Assembly (NCBI GenBank): GCA_021229015.1
Contig: CM037780.1
Location: 60,780,961 to 60,844,960, forward strand
Length of the DNA stretch: 64,000 nucleotides
Origin: Solen grandis
Lineage: Eukaryota; Mollusca; Bivalvia; Adapedonta; Solenidae
Reading direction: 5' to 3'
Shown here piece after piece: positions 1 to 11,988 of this stretch; the first letter of the stretch is position 1, and each line of letters starts with the position of its first letter. The position numbers and the translations under genes are program-made. The notes under the pieces are model-generated. The model was given only the letters and a program-made list of their open reading frames with translations. It ran no database searches and was not told the origin of the DNA.

Positions 1-558
1 TGTGAAAACAAATGGGAATGTGAGCACTTATATAAGTTTGATCGTTTTGGTTTATTTCCTCAAAGAAATGAGTAATATTTGACATGATAAGTTGTTTACA
101 GTCTGATCTGGTTTTACACTGGTTGCAAGGTTGTCTCCTTGCTTACTGGTGCAAGATGTAAATCCTAACTGTGTAATAATAAGTTATGTATCCAGCATCG
201 GGTTTGGTTTCAGTTATTGATCTCTGTTGTTTTAATGTCTCATTGTCTATAATAAAGTAGTCTGTAGTACAAGTGGCGGAATTTCAGGTATGGAAAATAT
301 CATATCTCACTTAGGCGTGTATCATTTTCAGTCTGGTTGGGGGACTTTTAAAATATCACCTTCCAATGCTATCTCAATTGTGGGGCCATCAGATATTTCA
401 GTGTCTGAAACAGGTTTGGTTATTGTAGGGCTCAGTTTACGATATATTTAGTAATATTAAATCAATTTTTCTTTTTTTTTTGTTAGGAAATAAAAGGTAG
501 GACAAATCATATAACATTTCCATAGACCTTTTTGAAAAGTGTATTAACAAAATTCATA
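1..558. other. Non-coding sequence at window start
   Basis: No exon, RNA gene or complete repeat is recognised here. The stretch near 100-170 weakly resembles the internal part of the TTAA MITEs seen later (a GATCTGGTTTTA-type motif). If the ELL gene starts upstream of the window, this is ELL intron. Confidence 0.4.
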
Positions 559-1384
559 TACAGTGGTCACACGATTCCTCAATGTGGCGATTTATTGAAT
601 ACCTGCATGACTTGAGCTACAAGCCTGGTCCCTTGATTTAACCCTTCTTATTCTATATAAATTTATGGGCGATTCTTCAAACATGCGATTTTTGGATTCC
701 ATGAGCTCAGTCCTTGGTCCCTAGATAGTATACCCTATATAATTTCTTTGCAATTCCTCGAAGTCGATATCAAAACCTACCTGTATCTCATTGACAACCA
801 TACTCCGGCCCTATGACCACCTGTCCCAGTAATTAACACCTTGGTCGAGATGGTTTGTATTTGTTTTCACACATCCTCATACCTCCAGAGTACATAGGTG
901 AATCGTTATACCAACATGGCCATGTAAAACGTATTTTCGCACCTACTTATCATGTAACAAACTGTGATGGGTCTGCATGATTAATCATTTGTCATTAAAG
1001 GAGCTGATTTTGTTTGTTTGTGTGTTTTTCTCTGTAATGATTTATTTGGAGAACCACGGCAAAATGTTGAGTGTTTATTACAGGAATGTAAAAAATAAAC
1101 AATGCCGCCATTTAATCAAATTATCGGTAAAAAACATACATATTCCTGACTTTTTTCTCACAATGAAAGCAATGATTTTCTATTTTTGTAATGTTTAAAC
1201 ATATTTTATGTTTGAAAAGTACTATTAAAGGCTAAACGTATAATAATTTATTAATTAAGACCTTAAGTTATCAACAAATACAAATGTATTTAATTTTGAC
1301 ATATAAATGATTCCTCGAATACAGCGATTCTTCGAGTTGTTTTGCAGATCCCTTCCGACCTCGAGGAATCGTGTGACCACTGTA
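559..1384. mobile_element. Pogo-like TIR element, non-autonomous, with TA target duplication
   Basis: Terminal inverted repeats of about 20 bp match closely: CAGTGGTCACACGATTCCTC at 561-580 and its reverse complement ending at 1382. Both are flanked by TA (559-560 and 1383-1384). CAGT-type termini with TA duplication fit the pogo/Tigger branch of Tc1-mariner. The interior repeats short motifs such as GATTCCTCGA and has no transposase-like reading frame. The 73-codon open stretch inside looks like chance. Confidence 0.75.
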
Positions 1385-3585
1385 ACTCTTTACTTAGGAA
1401 AAAAAAAAGAAAAAAAGTTTTGTTTCTGGTCTTCTGACTGAGCCTCTTTTTCATGGCTTACCCTCAAGATTCTTTTTACGTTTCTGCCGTTAAAAGATAT
1501 TTCCTTTACTTTTTGCATCATTGGGAGGTGAGGGTTGGGGGAGGTGGGGAGAAAAAAGGAAAAAAAAAACTATCCCTACCTACCTGCCCTCTTTTTTTTC
1601 TGACTGGCGACCAGGAACAAATTTTTTTTTTTTTTTTTTTTGGCCTTACATTGAACCAGAAGATCAAATACAGCTTTCAAGAGATACCACTTGTATATGT
1701 GGGTTACATGTGTATGTGATAAACAAGCATACTGGGTATCTAATTAGATGTTAATTGTTTAGTGGCTTTATCTGGTCCTTTACCATATCAAACCTGCTTT
1801 TTATGGTCATTCAGTCATTTTAGTCGTGTAGTGTAAGCATGCATGGTTTCTATTCTGATGGACCTGCATGTGGGCTTTGTGTATAATATTTCGCCAGTAA
1901 CATCTGATGTCCATGAACTTTATCTGGAATTGCAGCAGCTCTCACTTCAGAGGACAGTCTGGGGCAGTTGAGAAGTTCCATTCATCTAGTGCTGATACAG
2001 TTTGGCTTCCTTTTTAACCAAACTTCGCTTTTACTGGCTTTATATCTAGTGTTATTTAATAATTTTGATAGAAATGAATACTACTTGATCTCTTTTTTCT
2101 CCCTAAGAAAAATATTTTTCCATAAGAATTCTTTTGGTTTCTGAACAGTTATTATTAATGCATAATGTAACACTTTATGTAAGCTCAGTCATTTACTTTA
2201 ATACTATGTGACTTAAGAATAGTGGAAGATGTTCTTACTTATTTAAGATATGAATAGGACTCGGGGTTGGGGGGCATTGAGTATGGCTTATATTTAAGTG
2301 TAGTTTTCATTGAGGAGCTGTCAGACTCTTACCTGACTGGGATACATGTAGCTGGCATCAGATAGCTCTTAAATGAGATAAGTGGTTCTCATCTGATTGG
2401 TTCTGATAAAAAACAGGGGTTCAAGCCAGTGTCTTAAAAGCGATCAAGGAAATTACCTTCACAAAACCAAGACAGCCTCAAAGGGCTTATCAGGTTTTAC
2501 ATGTTTAACTGCTCATTTGTAAAATCTGTCAAGACTGAGAATTGATTTCAGGATGTTTGTTATATATGAATTCCAGGGCTAGCCCATCACCATTTGGAAG
2601 TTGTCATGGAGCAATCTGACCTTTGTGACTGGTATGAAATCAGGTCAGCTTGCGTGATAATACTGACAAGCAGATCAGGTTTTATGCTGTTTAATTCTGC
2701 CCAGTACCTTGGAAATCAGAGAGTATCACTTGAAAGCTAGTTCAGATTGAGAGCTAATCTCTGATAAATCTGTTTCATAAAAATGAGCTGTCTGAAAAAT
2801 AGCTGTTTGGGTGAGGGCCCACAGGACCATCTCAGTCACAATATTGTAGATGCCAGCATAGGGACACATAGCTATTGCCTCCATCAAGACTGGTCAAAAG
2901 GCATCTGTCTCTGATAATAAATTCCAAACAAAGTTATCTTACAAAAATGTACAGCCCAATGTATAGAAATTTGCTTTTCTTAAGGCAGAAATACTTGAAC
3001 TTGCTTGTTCCTGGTGTGGGAGTCTTAATATCCCACATGTTGATAAAAACAATTCTCAGGCTGATGGAGTAAAATGATGTAGCTGAAAGGAAAAGGAGAA
3101 CTATACTTGTTATGGAACCAGTGTTCTATCTTCACTTTTTCTAGCTGAATCTCTCCAGACACCACTGGCTTGATTGAATCATGTACCACTTTTAGCAGGG
3201 ATAATCTATAATTCATGGGGAATAGAAGGGCAGTTAGAAAGCCTTCTATTGTCTGATGCCTCTCACAGGAAACTTGTTTTGATGTTTAATTACAGAGGCT
3301 GGCAAATCTAATTTATGCAATTACAATGACTTGCTCTGCTTTTGTGTTGGTACATTTTTACATTGGAATGGGAAAATAATACCAAATTGTGATTTAGTTT
3401 AATTGAAGCCTATTTATTTCACTGTATATTGAAAAGTTGATCCCTATTTAAACATATTGCAATTCGTTATTTCTTGTGAAATTTTCAAATGTATTAAAAT
3501 GAAATTACATGTATCTGTCAAGTTTTGAAAACTTGCCTTTAGGACACACCAGAATGATTTGTTAATGATTATTAATGCCTTTTTT
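1385..3585. other. Non-coding, probable intron
   Basis: Nothing gene-like is supported. It contains a purine-rich patch (about 1525-1570), a run of about 20 T (1622-1641), and scattered CTGATCTGG/TTTTATGCTG motifs around 2640-2700 that look like decayed remnants of the TTAA MITE core. Short open frames in this stretch lack splice or family support. Confidence 0.4.
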
Positions 3586-4694
3586 TAGCTCACCTGATCG
3601 CCCTTCGTCCGTCGTGCGTCGTTCATCGTCAACAATTTGGCTTGTTAACACTCTAGAGGCCATATTTTTTGGCCAATCTTCATGAAACTTGGTCTGAATG
3701 TTTCTCTCCATAAAATCTTGGACAAGTTTGAAATTGGGTCATGTGGGGTCAAAAAGTAGGTCACAAGGTCAAATCTTAGTTAAACCTTGTTAACACTCTA
3801 GAGGCCACATTTTTGGCCCAATCTTCATGAAACTTGGTCTGAATGTTTCTCTCCATAAAATCTTGGACTAGTTCGAATTTGGGTCATGTGGGGTCAATAA
3901 GTAGGTCATGAGGTCAAATCTTAGAAAAACCTTGTTAACATAGAGGCCACATTTTTGGCCCAATCTTCATGAAACTTGGTCAGATTGTTTGTTTCCATAA
4001 AATCTTGGACAAGTTCAAAATTGGGTCATGTGGGGTCAAAAAGTAGGTCATTAGGTCAAATCTTAGAAAAACATTGTTAACACACTATAGGCCACATTTT
4101 TGGCCCAATCTTTATGAAACTTGGTCTGAATGTTTCTCTCCATAAAATCTTGGACAAGTTTGAAATTGGGCTCATGTGGCGTCAAAAAGTAGGTCACAAG
4201 GTCAAATCTTAGATAAACCTTGTTAACACTCTAGAGGCCACATTTTTGGCCCAATCTTCATAAAACTTGGTCAGATTGTTTGTCTCTCCATAAAATCTTG
4301 GACTAGTTCGAATTTGGGTCATGTGGGGTCAATAAGTAGGTCATGAGGTCAAATCTTAGAAAAACCTTGTTAACACTAGAGGCCACATTTTTGGCCCAAT
4401 CTTCATAAAACTTGGTCAGATTGTTTGTTTCCATAAAATCTTGGACAAGTTCAAAATTGGGTCATGTAGGGTCAAACAGTAGGTCATGATGTCAAATCTT
4501 AGAAAAACCTCTCTAGAGGCCACATTTTTGGCCCAATCTTCATGAAAATTGGTCGGAATGTCTGTTTCCATAAATCTTGGTCAGGCTCGAAAGTGGGTCA
4601 TGTGATGTCAAAAAGTAGGTCAATATGAAAAATTAAAATATGTTGCTCATTTATAATCAGGTGAGCGATTCACGGCCATCATGGCCCTCTTGTT
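3586..4694 (+). mobile_element. Helentron-like non-autonomous element A (147-bp internal units)
   Basis: It begins TTAGCTCACCTGATCGCCC followed by a GTCCGTCGTGCGTCGT-type low-complexity stretch. It ends CAGGTGAGCGATTC, then a short hairpin (GGCCATCATGGCC) and CTCTTG. GCTCACCTGA at the start and TCAGGTGAGC near the end are inverted repeats. The interior has about six tandem units of roughly 147 bp, each with GAGGCCACATTTTTGGCC and TGGGTCATGTGGGGTCAA motifs. Subterminal inverted repeats, a 3' hairpin and central tandem repeats are the layout of helentron-associated non-autonomous elements. The class is inferred from structure, because no Rep/helicase gene is present. Confidence 0.65.
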
Positions 4695-5624
4695 GAACAT
4701 TTCTCTCATGTTTTGTCCACCCCGCTGGTCACTGTAACTGTTATTTGTAGACATCATATTGAATATTGTATGACAAAGCGCAGAAGTGTATGAATAAATC
4801 AGGTTTGTTTTCCTTGTGTTTATAACCACTTCCTGTATGAAATTCAACACCTTAATAATTGCTTAATTTGACATCTGTTATTAGCTACAGCTTAGTTATC
4901 AGCACAGCTATACTCTTATCATAAAGATAATGCAGTGAATATTTGCAATGATGTAAATAATAAAATATGCAAATTCACTGTTTTGCTTAAAAGATATTTA
5001 CTCCCTTATTACCACTATGTGTTTTCAAGAGATGAAAAAAAAAGGTATTTATCTTAAACCTGTTCGCAACTATTATTTATTATATGATGCTGGGCAATAC
5101 CTGTATAGAACTGAAAGCAATGCAAAGGACGATGATCTAAGTGGGATTTCCTAGAAAGGACATTGCACAAGGTTGTTTACAGGCAGTCATCTGTTGACTG
5201 TGATACAAGCACAAATGTTAAAATCGCTGCTGTTTTTTCACTGCTTATTCATAGCTTATATGCATTAAGTCTTGTTCAGTAGGATGCATTCCATACCACT
5301 AAAGCCTGTAATAGATATCTATGTTTGGATACTAATTCTTTTTGACTAATTTTGGGTTGACTTTATGCCTTAGAAGCCCATAAAAGATTCTTGCCCTTTG
5401 CTTTGTTATGACTAGATATCTTGAAAGATGGATCCAAAGTATGAAACATCAGCTTATGATGATACTCAGATGGGAGCAATGGGCCTAATTGAAAATCTGA
5501 TTATCCCTTTACCCACATGGAAAGTAGAAAAAATTGATAGGGACTCACTGCCTGGTCCAATTTTATACTGATTGCCTCTCTTCCTGTAGGTATTACCAGA
5601 CACTCTGTCCGGGCATAGACTTTT
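4695..5624. other. Non-coding, probable intron
   Basis: AT-rich sequence between two helentron-like elements. No exon, RNA gene or repeat family was recognised. Confidence 0.4.
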
Positions 5625-6944
5625 TAGCTCACCTGAGCACAAAGTGCTCAAGGTGAGCTTTTGTGATCGCCCTTCGTCCGGCGTCCGTCGTCGTGCGTCG
5701 TGCGTCGTCCGTCGTCAACAATTTGCTTTAAACGACATCTCCTCTGAAACCGCTGGACAGAATTTAATGAAACTTGGCAGGAATGTTCCTTGGGTGAGGC
5801 TCTACAAAAGTTGCTAAAATAAAGTTGATCCATGAAGAACTCTGGTTGCCATGGCAACAAAAAGAAAAATAATTTGAAAACTTTAAAAATCATCTCCTTC
5901 AAAACTACTGGCCAGATTTCAAAATAATTTGGTACAGATGTTCCTTGGGTCAACCTCTACCAAAGTTGCTAAAATTATTCCGATCCGTAAAAAAACATGG
6001 CCGCCAGGGGCGGGGCTTATTTGCCTTATATGTATATAGAGAAACCTTTAAACAACATCTCCTCTGAAACCACTGGACAGAATTTGATTAAACTTGGCAG
6101 GGATGATCCTTGGGTCAACCTTCACAAAAGTTGCTAAAATAAAGTTGATCCATGTAGAACTCTGGTTGCCATGGCAACAAAAAGGGAAAAAAACGAAAAC
6201 TTTAAAAATGATCTTCTTCTTCAAAACTACTGGCCAGATTTCAAAATAATTTGGTACAGATGTTCCTTGGGTCAACCTCTACCAAAGTTGCTAAAATTAT
6301 TCCGATCCGTAAAAAAAACATGGCCACCAAGGGCGGGGCTTATTTGCCTTATATGTATATAGAGAAACCTTTAAACAACATCTCCTCTGAAACCACTAGA
6401 CAGAATTTGATTAAACTTGGCAGGGATGATCCTTGGGTAACCTTCACAAAAGTTGCTAAAATAAAGTTGATCCATGTAGAACTCATTAAAAAAAATATGA
6501 AAACTTTAAAAATCATTTTCTTCAAAACTACTGGCCAAATTTTAAAATAAATTGTACAGATGTTCCTTAGGTCAACCTCTACCAAAGTTGCTAAAAAAAA
6601 TTCCGATCCGTAAAAAACATGGCCACCAGGGGCGGGGCTTATTTGCCTTATATGTATATAGGGAAAACTTTAATCAACATTTCCTCTGAAACCACTGGAC
6701 AGAATTTGATTAAACTTGACAGGAATGATCCTTGGGTCAACCTTCACAAAAGTTCCGAAAATAAACTTGATCCATATAGAACTCTGGTTGCCATGGCTAC
6801 AAAAAGAAAAAAAATATGAAAACTTTAAAAATCATCTTCTTCAAACTACTGGCCAGATTTTAGAATAAATTGGAACAGATGTTCCTTGGGTCAACCTATT
6901 TATCTCAGGTGAGCGATTTAGGGCCATCATGGGCCTCTTGTTTT
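5625..6944 (+). mobile_element. Helentron-like non-autonomous element B (about 320-bp internal units)
   Basis: The 5' end folds as a hairpin: AGCTCACCTGAGCAC and GTGCTCAAGGTGAGCT separated by three bases. It is followed by CGTCCGGCGTCCGTCGTCG. The 3' end is CAGGTGAGCGATTTAGGGCC, a short hairpin and CTCTTG. The interior is four tandem units of about 300-320 bp, each with ACATCTCCTCTGAAACC, TGGTTGCCATGGCAACAAAA and GGGGCGGGGCTTATTTGCC motifs. It is nearly the same as the element at 7456-8813. The open frames in it, on both strands, are by-products of the repeat. Confidence 0.7.
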
Positions 6945-7455
6945 CAGTCAGATCACTGTCATTTATAATTGTATGATAGACAATGGTGTTTCATGTGCAT
7001 CTGAATTGAAAGGGTTAAAGTTACGCAAGACTATGACATAGATTTGTTTGCAAAATTGTTTGCACTCGTCTAAAGCAAACTTGATTATATATGCAACCAT
7101 TACACTGAAAAAAATTCATTGAGTTTCTGTAAGAAGGTCTTTCTAGATCTGGGGACCAGGTTTTGTTACATAATTACTGAAAACATAGAGCATAGGTAGA
7201 GGGGAGAAGATAAGGCACATCAATATAAAGGACAGGCACGTTTGTCATGGTTGCATGTAAACAATCCTTACCTTTATAGTGAAGGCCTGACAAACAGTCA
7301 TGTTTTAAAAGATTCCAGATTTTAAGATGTGTAAATTTTATCTTAGGGTCAGTTTATGGAATTGGGACCTATTCTAGTTTGTTTTTTTCATCCATTTGTT
7401 GCATGTAACTTTAATGAGAGGGATGCCCAAAACTGAATTAAAAAGATGAAGTTTA
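6945..7455. other. Non-coding spacer between two helentron-like elements
   Basis: About 510 bp with no recognisable gene or repeat, separating two same-orientation copies of the same element subfamily. Confidence 0.4.
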
Positions 7456-8813
7456 TTAGCTCACCTGAGCACAAAGTGCTCAAGGTGAGCTTTTGTGATC
7501 GCCCTTCGTCCGGCGTCCGTCGTCGTCCGTCGTGCGACGTGCGTCGTGTGTCGTCAACAATTTGCTTTAAACGACATCTCCTCTGAAACCGCTGGACAGA
7601 ATTTAATGAAACTTGGCAGGAATGTTCCTTGGGTGAGGCTCTACAATAGTTGCTAAAATAAAGTTGATCCATGAAGAACTCTGGTTGCCATGGCTACAAA
7701 AAGAAAAATAATTTGAAAACTTTAAAAATCATCTCCTTCAAAACTACTGGCCAGATTTCAAAATAATTTGGTACAGATGTTCCTTTGGTCAACCTCTACC
7801 AAAGTTGCTAAAATTATTGCGATCCGTAAAAAAACATGGCCGCCAGGGGCGGGGCTTATTTGCCTTATATGTATATAGAGAAACCTTTAAACAACATCTC
7901 CTCTGAAACCACTGGACAGAATTTGATTAAACTTGGCAGGAATGATCCTTGGGTCAACCTACACAAAAGTTGCTAAAATAAACTTGATCCATGTAGAACT
8001 CTGGTTGCCATGGCAACAAAAAAAATAAAAATATGAAAACTTTAAAAATCATCTTCTTCAAAACTACTGGCCAGATTTTAAAATAAATTGGTACAGATGT
8101 TCCTTGGGTCAACCTCTACCAAAGTTGCTAAAATTATTCCGATCCGTAAAAAAACATAGCCGCCAGGGGCGGGGCTTATTTGCCTTATATGTATATAGAG
8201 AAACCTTTAAACAACATCTCCTCTGAAACCACTGGACAGAATTTGATTTAACTTGGCAGGGATGATCCTTGGGTCAACCTTCACAAAAGTTGCTAAAATA
8301 AACTTGATCCATGTAGAACTCTGGTTGCCATGGCAACAAAAAGAAGAAAAAAATATGACACTTTAAATATTATCTTCTTCAAAACTACTGGCCAGATTTC
8401 AAAATGATTTGGTACAGATGTTCCTTGGGTCAACCTCTACCAAAGTTGCTAAAATTTTTCCGATCCGTAAAAAACATGGCCGCCAGGGGCGGGGCTTATT
8501 TGCCTTATATGTATATAGGGAAAACTTTAATCAACATTTCCTCTGAAACCACTGGAGAAACCACTGGACAGAATTTGATTAAACTTGTCAGGAATGATCC
8601 TTGGGTCAACCTTCACAAAAGTTCCTAAAATAAACTTGATCCATATAGAACTCTGGTTGCCATGGCAACAAAAAGAAAAAAAATATGAAAACTTTAAAAA
8701 TCATCTGCTTCAAAACTACTGGCCAGATTTTAAAATAAATTGGTACAGATGTTCCTTGGGTCAACCTATTTATCTCGGGTGAGCGATTTAGGGCCATCAT
8801 GGGCCTCTTGTTT
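7456..8813 (+). mobile_element. Helentron-like non-autonomous element C (about 320-bp internal units)
   Basis: Same architecture and subfamily as the element at 5625-6944: a 5' hairpin (TTAGCTCACCTGAGCAC... GTGCTCAAGGTGAGC), a CGTCCGTCGTCG tract, four units of about 312-322 bp, and a 3' GGTGAGCGATTTAGGGCC hairpin then CTCTTGTTT. One unit near 8541-8570 has a short internal duplication (ACCACTGGAGAAACCACTGG). Confidence 0.7.
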
Positions 8814-10249
8814 ATTTATAAGATCAAATTTTATCCAATTGATTTCTAAACATGGTCTACAAAGTTGGTAGTGTGATTGCACATTGTAACATACAATTAT
8901 AATAGACACAACCACTTTTTGAACAGTAGTAATTAGCTATTATTTTGTTTGAGCATTTTTTGATGTTATTGGTCTACAGTCCTAAGTGGTCCATGTGATT
9001 ATGAAAAACTACACTGCTGCTTGTTTCATGGTAAAATTTCTGATAAAGATGTCACATTAAACTGTTTATTAAATGAGAATACTCACACATGATAGCACTT
9101 GTACATGGGAATATGGAATCACGCCTGACATGTGCTTCTGCTCTAAGTTGCCTATTGTTTTTACTCCTGTACATGTGTATGGGGTTATGCTAATGACATA
9201 TATACAATCAACACCTTCAAGTGTATGATTAAAACTGAGTATGTTCATGTATACATATGTACATTGTTCTAGTGTATTAATTACATTTGAAAACTTTGAT
9301 GATAGGTCTTCAGATAGTACATCCTGGTTTTCTTGGAATGTATTTAGCATTTGTATTTAATCTCTCAAGTCTAGTTAGTAAGAAAGTATGTTAAAGTCTT
9401 TATTTATAAAAGATACCAACCTCCAATATGGTCCACATAACATGCAATTATAACAAAAATCATATTAAAGAGAAACTTTAATTTGTTATCAAACAAGGTC
9501 AAGGTTAATCTGTTTGTATATACAAGACGGATGTATGTCATAACAAAGCCATATATTTCTCTGGGACCTGTTGTCTTCTGATTTCTCACTGGAAGAATAA
9601 ACAAGTTAATACATCAGCTATTTCATGGTTGTATGAAGAAAACATAGAAATGTATCAAAACATAGATTCTGTATTGTAATGTTTAGTCGTTATAAAATGA
9701 GATCTGTGCCGGATTCTAAATCATAATGTTTAGTTGTCATTAAATAAGATCTGTGCCACACGTATGTAGTCAATGTGCTTGCACTAAATGGATTTTACTG
9801 CTTGGTAGTATTAAGTAATGTTGTTTTGTATATAGGACACACATCTTTTTAGTATGCTTCGATGAACTTTATTTATTGGCTAATTAATAATACAATAAAT
9901 ATTGCATTCACGTCAAAACACATTTTCACACTGAAGTTATTTCAGTCGTAATATGGTTCAAGAGTAGAAAATGTATATGTTGGAAATTCATGTATTTAAA
10001 TATCTGCATATAGAATGAAAACACACTACAAATTTGATGATATTGTTAGATGTTGTCCATTTTCTAAGTACCGGGGAAGATTTTGAAAATCCTACAATCA
10101 AATTGCTTACCACTTTGAGTATGTCCTTGTGGTGAAATGAAAGATTATCAAAAAATCTTTTTTCCCATGAAGGAAGATAAAGAGTAAGCAACAGCACCTA
10201 TATGACATGGCCTTTTGAGTTAGTTACTTGTCCCCCCACAGAGGAAGAA
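8814..10249. other. Non-coding, probable intron, with a short local duplication
   Basis: No gene is supported. At about 9676-9757 a segment of roughly 45 bp containing ATAATGTTTAGT and GATCTGTGCC is present twice in tandem with a few differences, a small local duplication. Confidence 0.4.
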
Positions 10250-10264
10250 TATGTTACCTCATAT

Positions 10265-10973
10265 CAGGGCTGTAAAAATCCACTCGTCCACTCGTATTTA
10301 CGAGTGAATTTCACGGTTGGAGGAGCATAATTTCCCTGAACACTTGTCCGACCGGACGAATAACTTTTCGCGGCCAAGAAAGAAATTTTTCAGTAAAAAG
10401 TTAATTTCATGTTGTTATGATGGTTAATCATGATCATAAACTCTTTACTTGATCAGGGGAGCTAATTATGATAAAATATCACCATAGCGACGCTCATTTT
10501 TCAGAAATATCCGTTAGGTGCTAGCGCAGACTGGTTCACAATATTCTACGATGTTTTTTCAATACTTTTTTTGTTAGTTCACGGCAAAGTCCGGGACTGT
10601 GGCACACTCAGGGACTGCAAATATGTTTTGTTTCTGGCGGTCAAAATGTCAAAACAATTGTCAATGAAAATGCTTCTCGGCGACAGAGACGACAAAAATA
10701 CAAAAAAGCGAGAGTTAAAACATAGGAAGCACCAAAGCGCTTACGATAAAACGAAACGCACAAGAAAAGCCCTGGATCATTGGTTTTCTGGCTTTCCGTG
10801 GTTGACGAAAAAGAAGAAAAACTGTTTTTCAATGTTTCCGCAAAATATCAAAAGCTTTATACAAGCAAAAATTAAAATCATTTTAGGACGAGCTAAATTT
10901 GTTTAAGGACGAGTAAGATTTTCCACCTACTCGTCCTACAGGACGAGTGACCTAAATAAATTTTACACCCCTG
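10265..10973. mobile_element. hAT-like element with 5-bp target duplication and zinc-finger-like ORF
   Basis: It starts CAGGGCTGTAAAAATCC and ends AATTTTACACCCCTG, imperfect terminal inverted repeats of the CAGGG(G/C)TG type. A direct CATAT flanks each side (10260-10264 and 10974-10978). Subterminal ACTCGTCC/GGACGAGT motifs occur several times near both ends, as expected of transposase-binding sites. It contains the open frame at 10571-10906. It is 709 bp, far too short for an autonomous hAT, so it is probably an internally deleted derivative. Confidence 0.7.
10571..10906 (+). pseudogene. Truncated TTF-type zinc-finger/hAT-associated ORF fragment
   Basis: This 111-codon open frame lies inside the hAT-like element. 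From the second Met (about codon 26) it is strongly basic (KKRELKHRKHQSAYDKTKR) and then contains ALDHWFSGFPWL followed by a lysine run and CFSMF. The W-x(3)-FPWL motif after a basic region resembles the start of the TTF-type zinc finger of many hAT transposases and TTF zinc-finger proteins. The usual following Cys pairs and the catalytic and dimerisation domains are missing. It is probably a leftover of a longer parental transposase rather than a working gene. Homology is judged by eye from one short motif. Confidence 0.4.
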
Positions 10974-11176
10974 CATATTGACAAGTTTAAGACCCAGATC
11001 AGACAGCTCCTTAAAGGATCAGAGCCTCTATTGTTTGCTCATACAATATTGTAGCTTATACTCTACACAGTCTGCAAGGCAAAGAAAAGCCCCCTATGTT
11101 GTACATGATATAATGTTCAGTAAATCGGATATCAAGTCATAAATTTGTTCATGAATATTAATGAGGTAAGGGGTTA

Positions 11177-11617
11177 AGCAAATATCACAAGAATAGTTTA
11201 AAAGCTAAGAAGAAATCAGTCCTGTGTTCATCAAACTTAACAGTCACTAGAGTGAGCTGTTGCACCCCTATTTTTCCACAATATTTAGAATACCGGGTAT
11301 AAGCAGGGTACCACCTCACAATTGTTAGCTAACTTGCGCTAATGGTTGCCTTCAGTGACTGCATGGCCGGTACTATCTGTTAATGTTTCAGTTCCTTTTA
11401 GGTGAGAAGGCAGCATTGTATAATTTCCCCATTTCATTTAAGAATTGTTTTCATAATTATCCAGGTTTTCCTTGTCTGTCTTGTAAGCAGAGGTGTCCGT
11501 CGGTCTGTCCGTTATTTTTCCCTCACACTTCAGCAGGTGACACATGTGTTCCAAAGAACACTCTTGTTCTGGTGAAACAGTGCCCTAACAATTTATGCTT
11601 GCCTTCTTTTGTTTCAG
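11177..11617. other. Intronic sequence upstream of the first recognised ELL exon
   Basis: No coding exon was recognised here. The stretch ends in a polypyrimidine tract and TTTCAG acceptor directly before 11618. Confidence 0.5.
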
Positions 11618-11743
11618 GTCAGGCAATCAGTTGACACTAGATGGCAGCATGGCCCACAAAATCCAGGTGCATGCCACAAAAGAACTCTTCCAAGACACAA
11701 AAGAACGCGTTACAAAAGCTGAGCAAGATATTAAGAAAGTCAG
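11618..11743 (+). CDS. ELL: RNA polymerase II elongation factor ELL, internal exon (N-terminal domain)
   Basis: This is the first ELL exon recognised. A TTTCAG acceptor precedes 11618 and a GTGTGT donor follows 11743. The translation contains LDGSMAHKIQVHATKELFQ and KERVTKAEQDIKKV, matching the ELL family segment with a G-S-I-x-x-K-I-x-V-x-A-T core followed by an acidic/basic helix. ELL proteins stimulate Pol II elongation as part of the super elongation complex (with P-TEFb and AFF scaffolds) and the little elongation complex, in the nucleus. The exon begins on the third base of a codon and ends with two bases (AG) of the next Arg codon. Exons coding for the preceding roughly 130 residues were not found and may lie upstream of the window. 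Confidence 0.88.
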
Positions 11744-11988
11744 GTGTGTATTTCTCAAGAGATTTTTCAATACATCATATTTGTTTAATCATTGTGATTT
11801 TTTCTCTGCTTTGATGTACTGATTACCTTATTACTGGACAGCTGTAACAGTATGGAGAAGGTTGAGTTTGGCAGGGAAATACTTTTGCAATGAATCCTGT
11901 TTGCACTAAAATTGAGCAACCTTTGAATAACATATCAAAAAAATATCAAGAGGATTATTTTTGAGTCCTTAAGCTAGCTTGAGCAAAT
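11744..11988. other. ELL intron sequence
   Basis: Short intronic stretch after the exon donor. Nothing else was recognised. Confidence 0.5.

Larger units (their letters stand above)
10250..11176. repeat. Older dispersed repeat interrupted by a hAT-like insertion
   Basis: Sequence on both sides of the element at 10265-10973 joins into one repeat that resembles 46106-46286 and 41949-42195. Before the insertion it reads TTACCTCATAT and after it CATATTGACAAG. Then come GACCCAGATCAGACAG and TTTGCTCATACAAT motifs and a terminal GAGGTAAGGGGTTAA. The TTAAcccctTACCTCAT-type ends suggest a TTAA-flanked DNA element. A partial relative lies at about 31100-31195. Confidence 0.55.

Noticed and set aside
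297..420. Possible upstream ELL exon after a TCATTTTCAG acceptor-like site
   Set aside because: The translation following 347 shows none of the expected ELL residues and soon meets stops.
5625..8813. Several 60-100 codon open frames on both strands
   Set aside because: Near-identical frames recur in each internal unit of the helentron-like elements and show no protein family similarity.
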